Assembly: GCA_016490735.1 (NCBI GenBank)
Contig: JAEMWC010000394.1
Coordinates: 402,501 to 466,500, forward strand
Direction of reading: 5' to 3'
Length of the DNA: 64,000 nt
Source: Pachyseris speciosa
Taxonomy: Eukaryota > Cnidaria > Anthozoa > Scleractinia > Pachyseridae
Shown here: one piece after another, positions 1 to 13,087 of the stretch
Position numbering within the stretch: the first letter of the stretch is position 1
How the letters are laid out: every line of letters starts with the position of its first letter
Notes under the pieces: model-generated
What the model saw: only the letters and a program-made list of their open reading frames with translations
What the model was told of the DNA's origin: nothing
The model's database searches: none
Made by a program: the position numbers and the translations under genes

Positions 1-3000
1 CAACGTACTTTACGCAGGCGCAATGTTATCTCAAGTAGTCCATCTGTGGGTAACAAGGTCGAATTCGTAATCAAGCGTTAGAAAACTTAGACATTGCTTT
101 TGAAAAACCTGCATTGAAACGCCTCAAAAGCTTTATATCTGAGATGTTCGTAGGACGTTTTCATTAAACCTTTAAGAGATATAGGAATAAAATAGATACA
201 AGCCGACCAGTTTTTGTCGTAGTAGAGGAAGTAAAATTATTTTTAAGCCTCGCACTTTGGAGAAGCCTATCATGAACGTGTCACGTATCTAGTAGGTTTC
301 ATTCGTTGCAATTCACTCATCCTATAACAAATGCATAACAATGAAACTAGGTGTCACCCTCGACTGCGAAGAAGCCGTAAGTCTGTAGTAAGTCAAGAAG
401 GAGAAAAAAAGACCAAGGTCTTATTTTTACTAGCGATGCAAACGCAAGCATAAAGTATCGTTTTGGCTACGACGTAAGCACAGTAATAACAATAGGAGAC
501 CTTACCCTTCTACTTGTGTCTATACCTCTTATGCTTGCGCTTGCCTCACTAGAAGGCCTAAAGAATACTCGCCCTCTGGTATGCCAAAACACAACAATGG
601 GCAAATCAGGTGTGCGAAAAACAAAGAAATGTATTTTAAAACAGTAACGCAAACATTCATAAAATATGCAACATCCTAGCTGACATATTTAAATGTCGTT
701 CCACTTGGCATACGTTTTAAGAACATTTCAAATTTTGACTATATTTTACTTACTCGGTAACGCTCTCATAAAAATTCATTTGTAAACTTTCTGAACCTTG
801 TGTCAGCGCTAGCTAGAAAATCTAGAGCTCATTTTCCAAAAATCCTTTTATAATAAGTAATTAATTCTGACCTACACTGTATGACTGAAAAGGGCAGACA
901 GGTCTTAGGCCATATTACCACAAGCAAAATTTCACAGGTAGCGTTACCCTACCACTCGGCAGATCGCAAGCGCATCGCAAACAACATAGAAACCAGTAAA
1001 ACGATGCCCCGAGTAGGCGAGTTGTCTCTAGCAGAGCGTTTAGAAGGTAGCTAAAGTTACCCTAGTTCTATGATAACCCTAGATGCTTTCTAAATACGTT
1101 GATAAAAAAAAAAAGAAGAAAATTAATGTACAAGTGGTAAGGTAAAACTAGGGTAACCCTTCCTTCCTGTTTGCAAACAGGGCTTAAAGCTTAAAAAAAT
1201 AGCTGCCACATTTAATTTTGTTTCCTTTCGGAAACCGAAGAACTTTTCTGAGATCGGTGAATTGCAGGTACATGTAGTATGACAGCCAAATTTAACTTAA
1301 CAACAGTCAATCATTTACCTTCGGTGGCCTCAGTCAAACTGTATTTTGGTTTCCCAACAAAATACGCCTCTTTTATATACCAGAAAAAGTAATATTGCAA
1401 GCATATTTCTTGAGTTGAGCATCTTTACTTAATTTCTGCGGAACTTACTTTTAGTCTCTGAAATTGCAGAGTCTGTATTCTCCTTCTCTTGATCTTTATT
1501 TCCTGAGAGCGACCAGTGCTAGTCCTCTTCTTGTTTTCTATGTTCAAAGAAAATAAAAGAGCTTTTAAACATACCGACTCAAGGGAAGATGTGCAGATGT
1601 AAGGGGAAGTTAGGGGTGCTAAAGAAAGGTGACGCTAAATTTCAGTCCATGGTTGAATCAATTTTCGTCTGGTTTTCACCAGGAAAGGCAACTGCAAGAA
1701 TTACAATGGAGTCCATGTGCCGTTATCCCGTAATTATCTATCTATTACGTCCAAGCCCTTTTCACGGCAATCTAAAGGTTCTTATACGATAGTGAAAACC
1801 AGGACGAGGACGGGAAGTTGAGCACCATGGGAACGAGGTTAGCCTGCACAGCAAGAGTTTCCGTGGGTTTTCCCAGCGACCAAAACATCAAAAATCCAGT
1901 TGACTGGTCTTTCTTTGGCAGGAAACCCCACGGAACTGGGAAACGCTTACTACGCAGGCTAGAACGACGTTGGCCAGGTCTTACTTGGGATCAAGACTAG
2001 ATGGGGTAATTACTTCATTTTATAAATGTTTGAGCATACCTCAAAGAGCATAATTATGCATGAAAAGGTTTCTTACACATTTGCTTATGTTATAGATTGA
2101 AGGCCCAACTTTCTCTTTACGAGGTTCATTGAAACAGTTAGCTGTTGTCTACAGTGTTTTTCACGGAAATAAAAATGATACGTACTTCGGGGAATTTGCC
2201 AATAACCATTTGTTGTATTGCTGCCATGGTGATCACATTTTTTAAATCAGAACATTCTTCATTAGCGACGCCTGAAAGAAAGACCGAAAACTCATAGTGA
2301 ATGTCATCTGATAAGCAATCACGATTAAACATAAAAGATGGTAATGATTAAAAAGCAGAATGAAAGCATTACTGACAAGGCAAATGGTAGTTGAAAAGGC
2401 ACATACTGCAGTAGTGGTGGTGGTAACTGAGCGAGTGAATAAAAACGATAACCATTTGTTTGCTTTCCTAGCGGTTTCATCTCAGCTGTCATCTGTTCGA
2501 GTGAGTTATGACTAACAAGAAGTCTTGATCAGTAACGGATTGCGGCCCATCATATCAGTTTACGGTACAATGACACCTCAGAAGTTTCACGAGAAAAACT
2601 AGTTGTGGACCAATGAGAGACAGGAATGTTTTCTAAATTTAGAAAATACTGTAAAGTGATTAGCCAAAGCCTAATCCGAGGATCAAGACCTCTGGGTTTG
2701 GACTCCGGGAAGAACGAACTCCCAATCTCTGAAATTGCAGGCAGCAATCATCTTATCTTGATGTTCAACTTTCTGAAAGCGGCCAATTCGCAATCTTGGT
2801 CTTCTTGCCTTTTATGTTGATAAAAAACGATAACAATAAATATATAGATAAAACATTTTGGTGGTATATTGACTAAGAAGCAAAGCGGCTAAGTATATAT
2901 CCACCACGTTAATCAACACCCCCTTGTTTTCTCTTAAAATAAAGACAAGAACAATATTGTGTGGCTGAAAATGGGGAAGTGGGTGACAAAGTGCTCAATT

Positions 3001-3631
3001 GATATTTTAGCCCCATGAACCCCTGGAGTGTCAAGAAAACAAAACCTACAGCACAGGGGATGTACACAACGGATGAAGAGGAATGAGTTGGCCTTCTCTC
3101 AGGACCATTGTGAGCATTCTCGGGTGGACAAGAGGGAGTTGGACCTCCTCTCTGATTGGAGGGGCTAACCTAACTGCAACGAGTAGAGATTGGAGGGAAC
3201 TGTGCCTCCAAAACTCGAGTCTATGTGGGCAAACGTGTCACGAGAGGAGCCCTTCATGCCCATTCTGTGTTTATTTGACCACCTAAACATAACTTAAAAC
3301 GAAAGGTAGCGCTATAACTCGACGGCATAACTTGAGAATAAAACTCTACATTTAAAGCATTAATACTGGACTAAGAAAGCGATCAACAATTGGATTTTCA
3401 TTTGAATAGTTAACATACCTAAGCAAACTGAAAAAATTAACGTATCTAAGCCGATTTCTAATACAAATAAGTGTAGTACTGAGTTTCACCACGATCTATA
3501 CTGTTCATTCAATCAATTAACATATCTGAACCATCTCAAGTGCGGTTTAGTTGAAGTGTACACAAAGCAAGCTCGAAGGAGTATTTAGCTTGTGGGAGTC
3601 CTATAAATCATACCAAGAATTAACTAAGCCA
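1..3631. other. Stretch without recognised genes
   Basis: Only short open frames without recognisable motifs occur here, and none has convincing coding character on either strand. A small inverted pair (GTTACCCTAGTT near 1055 and its complement near 1146) is visible but too short to define an element. I see no RNA gene or transposon end that I can support. Confidence 0.6.
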
Positions 3632-3634
3632 TAA

Positions 3635-4185
3635 AGGGCCTGTTTACATGGAGGGAGGGTGCCCCGGCTAACCAAATTACCCAGCTAGGAGGGCAAAAAC
3701 ATAGTTCGCCTTTACATGCAACTAACCGGCGGATAGTCAGCGGGCTATTTTTAGATCGGCCGTGAGAACAGCAAACAAGATGGCGGACGAAGAAATCTTT
3801 TTTAACGGTAAGTTCAATTTGTTGATCGCTTATTCCGTTAGTGGCCGTTTTTTAGTGTGTAGGGTCGTTATTTTGCACTCTGGTCATCGATCGTTGTCAC
3901 CAGGGGCAGTTAACTTTAAAAGTTGACCTAAAATTTATCACTGCTTTCACGGTCTTCTCACCTCGGCTAGCCGGGATAACCCGGCACGAGCCGCTTGCAT
4001 GGCAAAAAGCTAGCCCGCCTAGAAGGGTGCCCCGGGCAAGTAGACAGGGTGCCCCGGGAAGGCGGGCTACCCTGTCAAGCATATAAACGCTTCAATGCGT
4101 TTTCTAAAGAAACGTATAAAAGAGTAGCTCGGTTAGCCAGGTAACCTGGTTAGCTGGGACACCCTCCCTCCATGTAAACAGGCCC
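3635..4185. mobile_element. MITE with GGGCCTGTTTACATGG ends, PIF/Harbinger-like
   Basis: The ends are inverted copies of a ~26-bp sequence starting GGGCCTGTTTACATGG. The left copy lies at 3636 onwards and the right copy ends at 4185. The flanks read TAA (left, followed by one extra A) and TAA (right), compatible with the 3-bp duplications of PIF/Harbinger elements. The interior is GC-rich with further short inverted repeats around 3960-4080. It has no transposase, so it would be non-autonomous. The superfamily is inferred from the target duplication and end sequence only. Confidence 0.6.
3780..3807 (+). other. Possible first coding exon inside the MITE
   Basis: An ATG in good context (AACAAGATGGCGGACG) opens a 28-nt frame encoding MADEEIFFN, ended by a consensus splice donor (AACG, then GTAAGTTC). 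It lies inside the 3635-4185 element. It may be the retained first exon of the parent transposon's gene, or of a captured host gene. No downstream exon is seen here. Confidence 0.35.
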
Positions 4186-4960
4186 TAACACCAACTCAAG
4201 TGTGGTGCTTAATCATTCGAAGATTTAAATATTCATTTAAGGAATTTAAAGGCTAACGTACAGAAACTAACCGAAGTATAGCCCTGAGTTGCACTAGGAT
4301 TTGAGTTTTCAACAACATTCTAGATGTCTGGACAAGCCCCTACGCAAGCTATATTACTGAAAAGTTTGAGCAAGCAAGAGCTTTCGATGGAAGGGAACAA
4401 AAAATATTACGTACCAAAATGGCGCACTGTTGTTTATCTCGTGTAGAAAGATGGCAAGGTTCATTCTGATTGAATGGTTCGCAGGGTTCTCATGTGAGGT
4501 CACCCTGAGGTTAGTGGCTGGATATTTGGAGAAAGCTAATACTTCAAAATAGAAAACTGAATTTAATTTCCCACATTAACTGTGATTTTACCGACACTGA
4601 GGTGAATGGCTGTTTGAAGTATATACCACACCTGTCTGGCCAGTGATTATCCAGCTGCCCAATAAGCTACTTTTAGTCCTTTACGAAAATTGCCAACCCT
4701 ATTCCCAGGCTTCAGTTGCCAATCAGAGGACCCGAAAAGCACTATTTACTTGTGTGGTATAACCTGAATATTTTTTTGTTAAAACGTTGCTCAAGACACC
4801 TTTAAGGAGGCTCGCATCAGAGTAGACCTATTCAAATCAAAATTTCCTACGGAATACAAGCTTCGATTCCTTGGCACTACAACACCTTTTCGACATATGA
4901 TCAAAGTTTATTTTCTCAAAGGTTTCCAAGCAACAGCCGTTACCATAGCAACGATAATGC
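4186..4960. other. Stretch without recognised features
   Basis: AT-rich sequence without a credible open frame, RNA gene or transposon end. Confidence 0.5.
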
Positions 4961-5884
4961 ATGGCCGCTCATTTTGAAATTATCAATTATCTCAAAATCC
5001 AGTCAGGCACTTCATATCGAACTTCAAAAGACAATGTAAATGCCTCAAGTCCCACAACTTGTAGGCCAAATTCTAAAAAAAAATCTGTAAGTGCGTTTTC
5101 AAGTAAATTGCAAATAAAATATCAAAGGCTGGTTTTGCTCATTCCCACACTTTTCTTCAAGCTTTTCAAGGAATGTTAAATGTTAAACTTAAAACACTTT
5201 TCTTCTCTGTCCAAGGAATAGACCTTTTTAGCTTGTAGGTTTTGTTTTCCCAATGTAGACCATGTGATTTTACCCTGGAGAACTGTTTCTTTGAAATTTT
5301 GCCTTATTCATATGCATATATATGTACGCATAATTTATGAAAAGACAAAGGACGAATCCCCTTGGGAAGATCACATGGTCTACATTGAGAAAACAAAATC
5401 TACAAGCTAAAAAGGTCTGTTATCATGGTAATAAAGCATTAATTTTTCAATTTCATTTAATTGAGCCTCTTAGGTGGCTGTGATTGTTGATATTTAAGAA
5501 CAGAAACAGCTAAATTCATGCAAATTACGAGCTTTTTTACTTGTCCATGTTTTTATTTAAATATATTACAATCACAGCCACCTAGGAAGCTCAATGCCGG
5601 TGAATTTAAACGTTTTGCTACCATGATAATTCCTTGAAAAGAGAAAAAAAGTGCAAAAGCTTAATATTTCCCGGCAAAGCTTGAAGAAAAATTCAGGAAT
5701 GAACAAACCCGGCCTTCACAACTTTATTTGCAATTTACTTGAAAATGCTCTTCCAGATTTTTTTGGTATTTGGCCACACGTTGCAGGACTTGAGTAGTTT
5801 ATACTTGAATAGTTTCATTATGGAGTATCTGACTGGAATGCGAGATAACTGGCCTTTTCAGAATTAGCAACCAAAATGGCTTGC
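4961..5884. repeat. Nested foldback element
   Basis: Sequence from about 4961 to 5215 is repeated in inverted, diverged form from about 5625 to 5884, giving arms of ~250 bp. Inside lie two further inverted repeats in tandem. Arms of ~49 bp around GACCTTTTTAGCTTGTAG run 5220-5418, and arms of ~28 bp around AGGTGGCTGTGATTGT run 5460-5595. There is no coding capacity. It looks like a foldback or MITE into which two other MITEs inserted, or a compound of three families. Confidence 0.7.
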
Positions 5885-6866
5885 CAAAATGGCTTGCTCA
5901 AGGAATACCTGCCCACTCAGTCAATAATTTCATATTAAATCAAGGATTGAGAATGGGGGGTCCTTTTTCGGTCTCTGTGGCTGACATAACAAGGCACTTC
6001 ATGTAATGTTCAATAACACAAAAAATATTAATGTTAACATGAATTCTACATAGAATCAGTTTGGCTAAACCAGAATAATCACATGTGAAACTTTACATTA
6101 ATTTTTTCAATCCATACCTGATGAGCTTGCTAACCAAACCTGGGTACAGCTGTAAGTGGCACTCAAAGCATTATCGAACTCTTCACTGTCAACATCACTT
6201 GCAAGCACTATTAGCAACAAATTCCTAACAACAAGATAGTGCATTAAAATTCACTCAGCCTTCTGGAATGTTTAGGCTTGATGGATTAAATTTTAAGCAA
6301 GTGCTCATACTGAATGCTTAGTTAAGGCCTGCCGGTGACTTACCCCGGTATCTGAAATATTCCAGTTAGCATAAAATTTGTCTTTACTGGGTCTGCATTT
6401 CATGTCATTAGTCATGGAGAGGTGGACACAGATAGAACATTACTTCACTTCACTTCACTTTATTTAAATAATTTATAATATACAATTTAGAAAAATACAC
6501 AACCCTCATGTAGCAAAGCTAATCGAGGCGGGTTGTGTAACTTGTATTACTAGTATAGTGTGATCAACCTGGGTTAAGGGTTAAGTCCTAAAAAACAGAC
6601 AATTGTTGCTCCAAGCAGAAGTCCTCTTCAGAGTTAAGTGGTGTGATCCAACCAGATGACTCTTTCACACTCAAGCTTTTGAAACATCAGTAAAAAAAAA
6701 AACATTATTATTCACGACTACATATACCCATGACATAATGCAGACAGAACCAGCAGTTTCAAATCTCTTTGTCCATGAGTGAAATGACCAAAAATTAATG
6801 GGAAGATGGAACAAAATCTGTTGCAACTTTTCAAAAAGTTAAGCCACCATTTTTCAAGAAAATTTA

Positions 6867-6908
<42 letters not shown>

Positions 6909-8370
6909 GGATTTGATTAGCTGACGTTTCGAGCATTAGCCCTTTGTCGGAGCAAGTTCTTTTTTTTCTTTCCAAAATGCTCCACACTGAACAGACCGTC
7001 TGTAACTTGAATTCTGTAGTGATTTCATTGCCTTGGTCTCTACAGTACAATCATTAATTTTTTTGTAACAAATCATGATTAATAAATTGTAAATTTGGAA
7101 GAGAAAAGGTGAAATTTAATCTCTGTTATACTTTCCAGACCTTCAAAGCCAGGCCACTAAAAAGGTTTCAAAATGAGATATTCTAGTAGGTAGTAATATA
7201 ATAATAATTGTTAAAATTTGAATTTGAAATGAGTCATAAACCATGATACATCTTTTGTAAAAAAATCTTGCCACATGGTAATTAATTTAAATGTTAATTG
7301 TCTTGTTTCCTTTGGTCAAATGACAGAAATCAAGATTTATAATTAAGTTTATGTCCTATATTAAAATACCAAGACTGAAGATCTTTACGATTACATGACT
7401 GCCTTTACCTTATCATTGTCACATTCAGCTTTGATTCATGCAAATTGTCCCTAACAGAAAAAAAACATACAATATTAATGAGGGCCACTGATGTTCCAGT
7501 CCTGACTGTTACATGAAGGTGTTGGATAAAATATTAAAACAAAGTCGTTATTATTTGTGTCATTGTTGTTATAGTCATTGCAGTAAGGTACGTACACCTC
7601 ATTTCATCTAGTGGAACACATACATGTAAGCCCAGGAAACTGACCTGCCCCCAGAGCATGTGGCTTCATACAGGTGTAGCTCAGTGAGTAAAACACTGCA
7701 CCAATACGGCAGAGGTCATGAGATGAGATAATGATATGAACTTATGTAAGAGTGAAGAGTAGCCTTTCATTTCACGTAGTTCTTCTTTAATTCTTTAATT
7801 CTTTTAATACTAATTAATTATCCAAAAAGTTACAGAAACACAGTCACTGTGGGGCTACTGGGCACTGCTAGAGCACAGCCCTGGTCAGGTTACTTTTCTT
7901 TTCATTACAACAGTACGTGTACATTACAGTGTGTAAAAGTATGTAGCCTGCGAGCAAGCTCTCTATTGACAGATGACAGTGACTCCTTTCCATTCTTCAG
8001 CAGTTTTCTTCTCTTTTTTGGGCCTGCCACTTTTCAACTGCTGCTGTAATCAGTGCCTTGATTCAGGTGTTCCAACTTGGGGGCCATTGATGGCAATCAT
8101 TAGAAGAAATAACACGCCACCAGTCAATTATGATTGATGACAGCCTCATTCGACTTGCCACAAATCTTAAACGTGATCGCATTCCTGGGAACACGTGAAA
8201 ATAATACCAGAATTCACTCCGAAAAAGAAAGCCAGGCAAGGAAGAAAAACTTTTTTCCTTCGGTGAAGGATTTCTGTCGACTCTGTGCTTCTTTTAAAGT
8301 TGACAAAGTTCAATGCAGAAGCCAGGACTATCACTTTTGAACTGAAAATTTGTTTCAACCAGCTCGGCTG
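5885..8370. other. Mostly featureless stretch with a retroelement tail
   Basis: No recognised gene. Around 6440-6550 a pentanucleotide microsatellite (TTCAC copies) adjoins an AT-rich stretch and a GGGTTGTGTAACTTG motif, like the 3' tail of a non-LTR element. A Penelope-like fragment at 6862-6960 is listed separately. A weak tRNA-like A-box string near 7674 (TGTAGCTCAGTGAG) has no matching B-box. Confidence 0.4.
6862..6960 (-). mobile_element. Penelope-like element terminal fragment
   Basis: This segment shares a ~50-bp block (TTTATCAACAGAGTTGATAA and onwards to CCGTACAGGGA) with the palindromic insert at 49622-49784. It continues into a string read on the minus strand as GGGCTAATGCTCGAAACGTC, the type of terminal sequence seen in Penelope-like elements, including the CGAAAC found in hammerhead ribozyme cores. 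No coding part is present. Confidence 0.4.
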
Positions 8371-8690
8371 GCTTGATGATCGGTGTTGTTATTAACGGTG
8401 AAATATTCGACTGCATATGATGACCGGTGTTGTTATTAATGGCGAAATAATTATTCCTCTGCATAATTATATAAGCGGATCAGTTGCTTTATGGTTTGTG
8501 GTCTATTGACAGTGAAATATTCCTCTGTATATAATATAAATGGGTCATGCAGTTACAGTTGTACTTCCTGGTGCTGTTTATTAAAATCTGAAATACTGCT
8601 CTGTATATTATATGAATGGATCAGAGACTTCACAGTTTGTTAACAGGGAAATATTTTTCCTCTGCATGCATATAAATTCCCACGTGAAAG
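8371..8690. repeat. Degenerate tandem repeat, ~80-bp period
   Basis: Four diverged copies share GTTATTAA, then GTGAAATATT and CCTCTG(C/T)AT, followed by an AT-rich tract and GGATCAG or GGGTCATG. Copy lengths vary, so the period is approximate. No coding signal. Confidence 0.45.
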
Positions 8691-8843
8691 CAAATTGGAC
8701 TGAGTTTGCAGCCCTTCTGGATGAAAAATAAAGACCTTACTTAAGCTATATGTAGCTGTACTCGCCCGTTGTTAGCACTTTGTATACATGTAACGATGAC
8801 CAAGAGCATTATTTAGCGCTGCCTTGTCATATTGGTTCTTTCC

Positions 8844-9014
8844 ATGAACAAAAAGTCCAGAAGGAAAACTCCACAGCTCAGAAAACAGGAAGGAAAAATT
8901 GTTCTTTCAGATGGAAGTGAATACCTGAAACTGGCTAATAAAACCTCCGAAATACAAGCATCCAACATTGAGTTGGAAGCAGCTGTAGAATTTCTTACTT
9001 CTGGTGAAATTTAA
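8844..9014 (+). CDS. Possible 3' terminal exon, unknown protein
   Basis: An open frame of 57 codons reads from an ATG at 8844 to TAA. It is lysine-rich at the start (MNKKSRRKT) and then has a helical, acidic segment (SNIELEAAVEFL). A polyadenylation-like AATAAA lies about 100 bases downstream (near 9113). The composition is more protein-like than neighbouring frames, and a splice acceptor could lie just upstream, so this could be the last exon of a host gene. I do not recognise the protein. Confidence 0.25.
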   Translation: MNKKSRRKTPQLRKQEGKIVLSDGSEYLKLANKTSEIQASNIELEAAVEFLTSGEI

Positions 9015-9239
9015 TCCATTTCATTGCTGTCCTGCAGTTTCCGGGGTGGAAACACGGGGCACCCGAGCACTGAGATATTTATAAGCATTATAGGTTATTC
9101 AGGCTATTACTCACAATAAAAATAAAGATTTGCCTAATATGTGTTTGTCTTTCTTTGGTCATTTTGAAAGGGATCTGTTAGCCTGAAGACGGTTTCTCCG
9201 TTCGATTTCAAAACACAATCACTTCAGGAGCGTCGAAAG

Positions 9240-9470
9240 CTGGAGACGCCATTAACATCCAGGGATTCAAGTATTAATTATTACATGAAGCTCCCTCCAG
9301 GAGCGAGTTTTGGATGTCAATTTTTAAATTAATTTTTAATTATAGTAAGAGAGAAAGAGAGTTACTAGTTAAAATTTAAAACTTGTCACCTGAAACTCGC
9401 TCCTGGTGGGAGCTTTTTGTTAATACTTGAAACTTGAGACATTAACATCGTCTCTAATATCTAGTGTTCG
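9240..9470. repeat. Foldback/MITE-like inverted repeat
   Basis: Inverted arms around AGCTCCCTCCAGGAGCGAG (9291 onwards) and CTCGCTCCTGGTGGGAGCT (ending near 9415) are enclosed by an outer pair, TTCAAGTATTAA (about 9268) and TTAATACTTGAA (about 9420). The centre is AT-rich. No coding capacity. Confidence 0.55.
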
Positions 9471-10872
9471 GGCTCCCTGTGGTGGACACGAAAATTCTTC
9501 AGTCATCGTGACAAGCTCTCCTTCTCTCACCCCCACCCCAATCCTCTCACAGCTTGTGATCTCACAAGACCCCAATAGAAAGCTTGTTCGCTGGCTAAAA
9601 TATACACATCCAGTTCAACATCTGGAGCAATAAGCTACATGCTACATTTCAGTTTAGCCTTCACCACTTGATGAAGAACTGAACAAGAAGCGGTAAGAAT
9701 GATTAAAAGAACTCTTAAACGTAAATTGCATTCAATGTTCATTGAACGCATCATAATCTTGGGTGCCCTGTGATACTAAGCGGTGAGATTTTTTTGTCAT
9801 TCGTTCTTGAATTACGTCATAGATGACATCGTGGGTTCAGCCTCGCTTTGTTTATTTACGTGAAGTTCGACATTTGACTCAACAGGCAAACTTAACTAAT
9901 TTGGGTTAACCTAATCTGCATAGTATGGCTCATGTAAAGTACAGCATTTGACACGATAACTTGTGGTTGTTCTTATTCTACTCATCCTTGTTGGATATGT
10001 GATGATTATCACCAAATTGGCAAAGGGGGCATCATACGCTGCTAAAACTGAAATGGCATGACCTTCCTCTCTAATCGCAACAGCTCTGTATAAAGTTATA
10101 ATTATAATATTATGATGAACTTAAGGGTAAAGAGCAACCTCAACTTAAGAGAAAAAAATTCCACAGAGAAAGGCATTGCATTGCTGGGGAGAAGGGGCGG
10201 GGGGGGGGGGAGGGGGTTCTTTAACAAGTTACCAGTCATTAGAAGTCCAGTTTTCCCCACAAAAGTTGTGAACTCTTTGAATAAAAATTAATTTTTGCAA
10301 AGTACTGCATGTTGTAAGTCAATACAATACAATCTTAAACTTTCACAAACTTCCTTAACATAGGGAAATTAGAATCATAATAAATAATTATCATTATTCT
10401 TACTTTCAAAAAATGACTGTCACTCAGTTAAAACAAATAATAATGATGATCACTTGATCAGCATGAGTGAAAACAGGTGGAAAATGGTCAAAAGATGTCC
10501 TTATGGCTTACTTGTAATTACTATCAGCTGGCATATGCATCCTCTATAATGAGTATGAAATTGAGTGACCAATATTATTGGTGAATAGTAACATTCATCA
10601 AGCCAATCCTCAACAGGATTGTTTTTTTTTAAATCATATTCTACAGTGTGCATTCCTCAAGACAAGCACACTTCTTATGGAAAATACAACAAATGGCATC
10701 TAAAATAAATTTTCTGAAGCCCCAGGATGTTGATGTCCATAGAATGCTTATCTTGAGAATAATTATGCTGATGTTGTGCTGTGGGATAGTTACTCTGAAC
10801 ATGATCAGCCTTCAGGGTTTTGAATTATTTAAATTTACACATTCCTACTGCGCACACAAATAGCACCCCAAT
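9471..10872. other. Stretch without recognised genes; G-run at 10192-10216
   Basis: No recognised coding or RNA gene. A run of mostly G at about 10192-10216 could form a G-quadruplex on the plus strand. The rest is AT-rich single-copy-looking sequence. Confidence 0.45.
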
Positions 10873-11093
10873 AGACCCTATGCAAAAATGGCTGCCTTTA
10901 AATTATTATTTTGTTCGTATATTCAAAATAGCCTCACTAACCTCGTTTTTGAAACAAAAATTCTGAAGAATTTCTTATCCCGAACGAGGTTAGTGAGGCT
11001 ATTTTGAATACAAACAAAATCTTGAATATTTTTAATAATACAAACAAAATCTTGAATAATTTTAATAAAGGCAACCAGTTTTGCATAGGGTCT
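10873..11093. repeat. Short foldback MITE
   Basis: The outer inverted ends AGACCCTATGCAAAA (10873-10887) and TTTTGCATAGGGTCT (11079-11093) enclose a perfect 28-bp inverted repeat (10920-10947 with 10983-11010, containing GCCTCACTAACCTCG). A 30-bp direct duplication with ACAAACAAAATCTTGAATA follows. No target duplication is evident. Confidence 0.65.
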
Positions 11094-12049
11094 GTATCCA
11101 GCCACATCATACACAGAGTGTGGGCGAAGAGTGAACAATGTACATGTAATCAAACATGACAAACATTGCAACTCTCTTAAATGCCTGCAGTGAACCCTGT
11201 TTTAGCAGATTGATTGAAAGAGTACAAACCAAAACGAGACAACCCATTGGTTTTCTGCAAAATTTCTGACAGAACTATTCACTTAAATTTGCATTTTAAA
11301 GGGTCCCTCCAAGTCGCACAGGTTCCTTGGTTGACTCTAAATTTCATTTTTCATTTTCTTTGTTTACTCCACATTATCATATAAGATTTCTTACAGTGAC
11401 TAGGAAGAGAGAAGGAGTGGGGAAGGGCATGATATAGTAGCCCTTTTAAATAAAAATACATAATTTGTTAAGATAAAAAGAGGAAACCTTACTATAAAAT
11501 AGAGGAGATGAGAAACTGAAGGAAAAGAAGTTTTACATAGGCCCATGGTAGAAACTAATACTGAGCACAATAATACTGAAAGAGAGCTATTATCAATAAT
11601 TGTTTTGTGGGTTTTTGGCAACTAGAAATGGGAATATCATTCCAGTAGTAGCATCCAATAATTGTTGGGCAAAATTTCCTAATATTTATTCTGAAGGGAC
11701 TAGGATTCAGTTACTGTAGAGACACAATTCAAGTGGCGTAATTATCTAAATTTACTTTCAAGAGGAACATTTTTCGCTCAAAACAACTCCTGTTCATAAG
11801 TAACACTGAAAATTTGAGTTCAATGGCAAAAACTTATAAGTCAAAAGTGTAAGTTGTTTTCAATCGTTTTCTGTTTCTAAACAGAGTTTTGACTGCAGTT
11901 GTGCTTGTTTTGGGCATTTTTGATGGATTCATTTTCATCGTCAAATGGAATGAAAATCGTACATGTAAATTTACGTAATACAAATCAATATAAATGATGA
12001 CAGTGAAAGAATTTGAACAAAATACTAAACTACACCTGTATTTTCTGAA
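11094..12049. other. Stretch without recognised features
   Basis: AT-rich. Only short frames without motifs on either strand. Confidence 0.5.
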
Positions 12050-12392
12050 ATTAATTGGCTTGATAGCTGAGTTAATCTTTTGTCTCACGATTGAGTCACA
12101 AAGATGTGGATCCCGACGTTTCAACCGCTATACTGCTGGTCTTCATCAGGCGATGGTGTCGACTGGCTGCATGTGAGTATAAGAAGCACCCTGGCTGGTG
12201 GTGATTGGTGCGTTTCGATCCTCACTTAGGCTGTTGTTGATTGGTGATTTCGATCCTTGTCGTTCAGACTAGAAATTGTTCCCTCAGCGGTCTGCTTTGG
12301 TACTGATCGGCTGTTGTGGTGTTTGATCATGGGCATCCACGCTTCAGGAATTTCAATTCCACTGTCCCTGTTGATGTTGTTTGGGTGAAGTC

Positions 12393-13030
12393 TTAGGTGA
12401 ATAGTCTCTTTAACCCTACGGGTGTACCAATGTGGGTCTCAGTCAATAAATTTAACTTCGTCCCAGAGCAGATAATGTCCAGTCGCGTTGCTATGTTCTG
12501 AAACGGCGGAGGATTGGGTTCAAGCAAGCCGTATGTCTCTATCGTGTTCCTTAATCTGTTCATGCATAGATCTTCCCGTCTCTCTAATATAAACCTTACC
12601 ACATTCGCAGGGAATCTTGTAGACTACTCCATCTTGTTTTACTGGATCGACAATGTCCTTAGGTCGCACTAGGTGTGATCTAAGAGTTGTGTCAGATCTG
12701 AAAACAGTCCGTATGCCTTGTTGTTGTAGGCAATGGCGAAGAGCCTCCGATATGCCTTTGACGTATGGCAGAACCACAGTAGATTTAATTTCGGGTTCAG
12801 GTTCTTTAGTGGCTGTTCGTCCCTTGGTTTTCGTAAGATTTTTTACAAACGAAAACAGATAACCGTTGGAAACAAGGACCGATGAGAGGTGTTTCTTTTC
12901 ATGAGAGATAACTGATGGTTTTGTCATGAGGTGTTTAGATCGATCGTACAGGCACTTGACAATACCGCGTTTTACAGATTGTGGGTGGTGTGAATCATAC
13001 GCTAGGTACTGGTCAGTGTGTGTAGGCTTT
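12393..13030 (-). pseudogene. Penelope-like RT C-terminus + GIY-YIG domain (left copy)
   Basis: Reading leftward, the frame begins in the RT tail motif (THTDQYLAYDSHHPQSVKRG). It runs through a linker to the endonuclease core (VVYKIPCECGKVYIRETGRS) and the following EH-D segment. The usual Tyr-Ile-Gly of the GIY-YIG motif reads Tyr-Ile-Arg. The frame shifts near 12520, so the C-terminal segment (12393-12602) lies in another frame. The catalytic RT domain is absent because the copy is 5'-truncated. Confidence 0.75.
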
Positions 13031-13087
13031 CTGTAAACACTGGTAGAGAGGAAACTGAGAATGACAACTCAATTCCCTTCCTTGATA

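Noticed and set aside
6718..7050. 110-codon minus-strand frame
   Set aside because: Overlaps the Penelope terminal fragment and non-coding sequence; no motif and no coding bias evident.
7660..7735. tRNA gene near 7674
   Set aside because: An A-box-like string is present but there is no B-box or cloverleaf.
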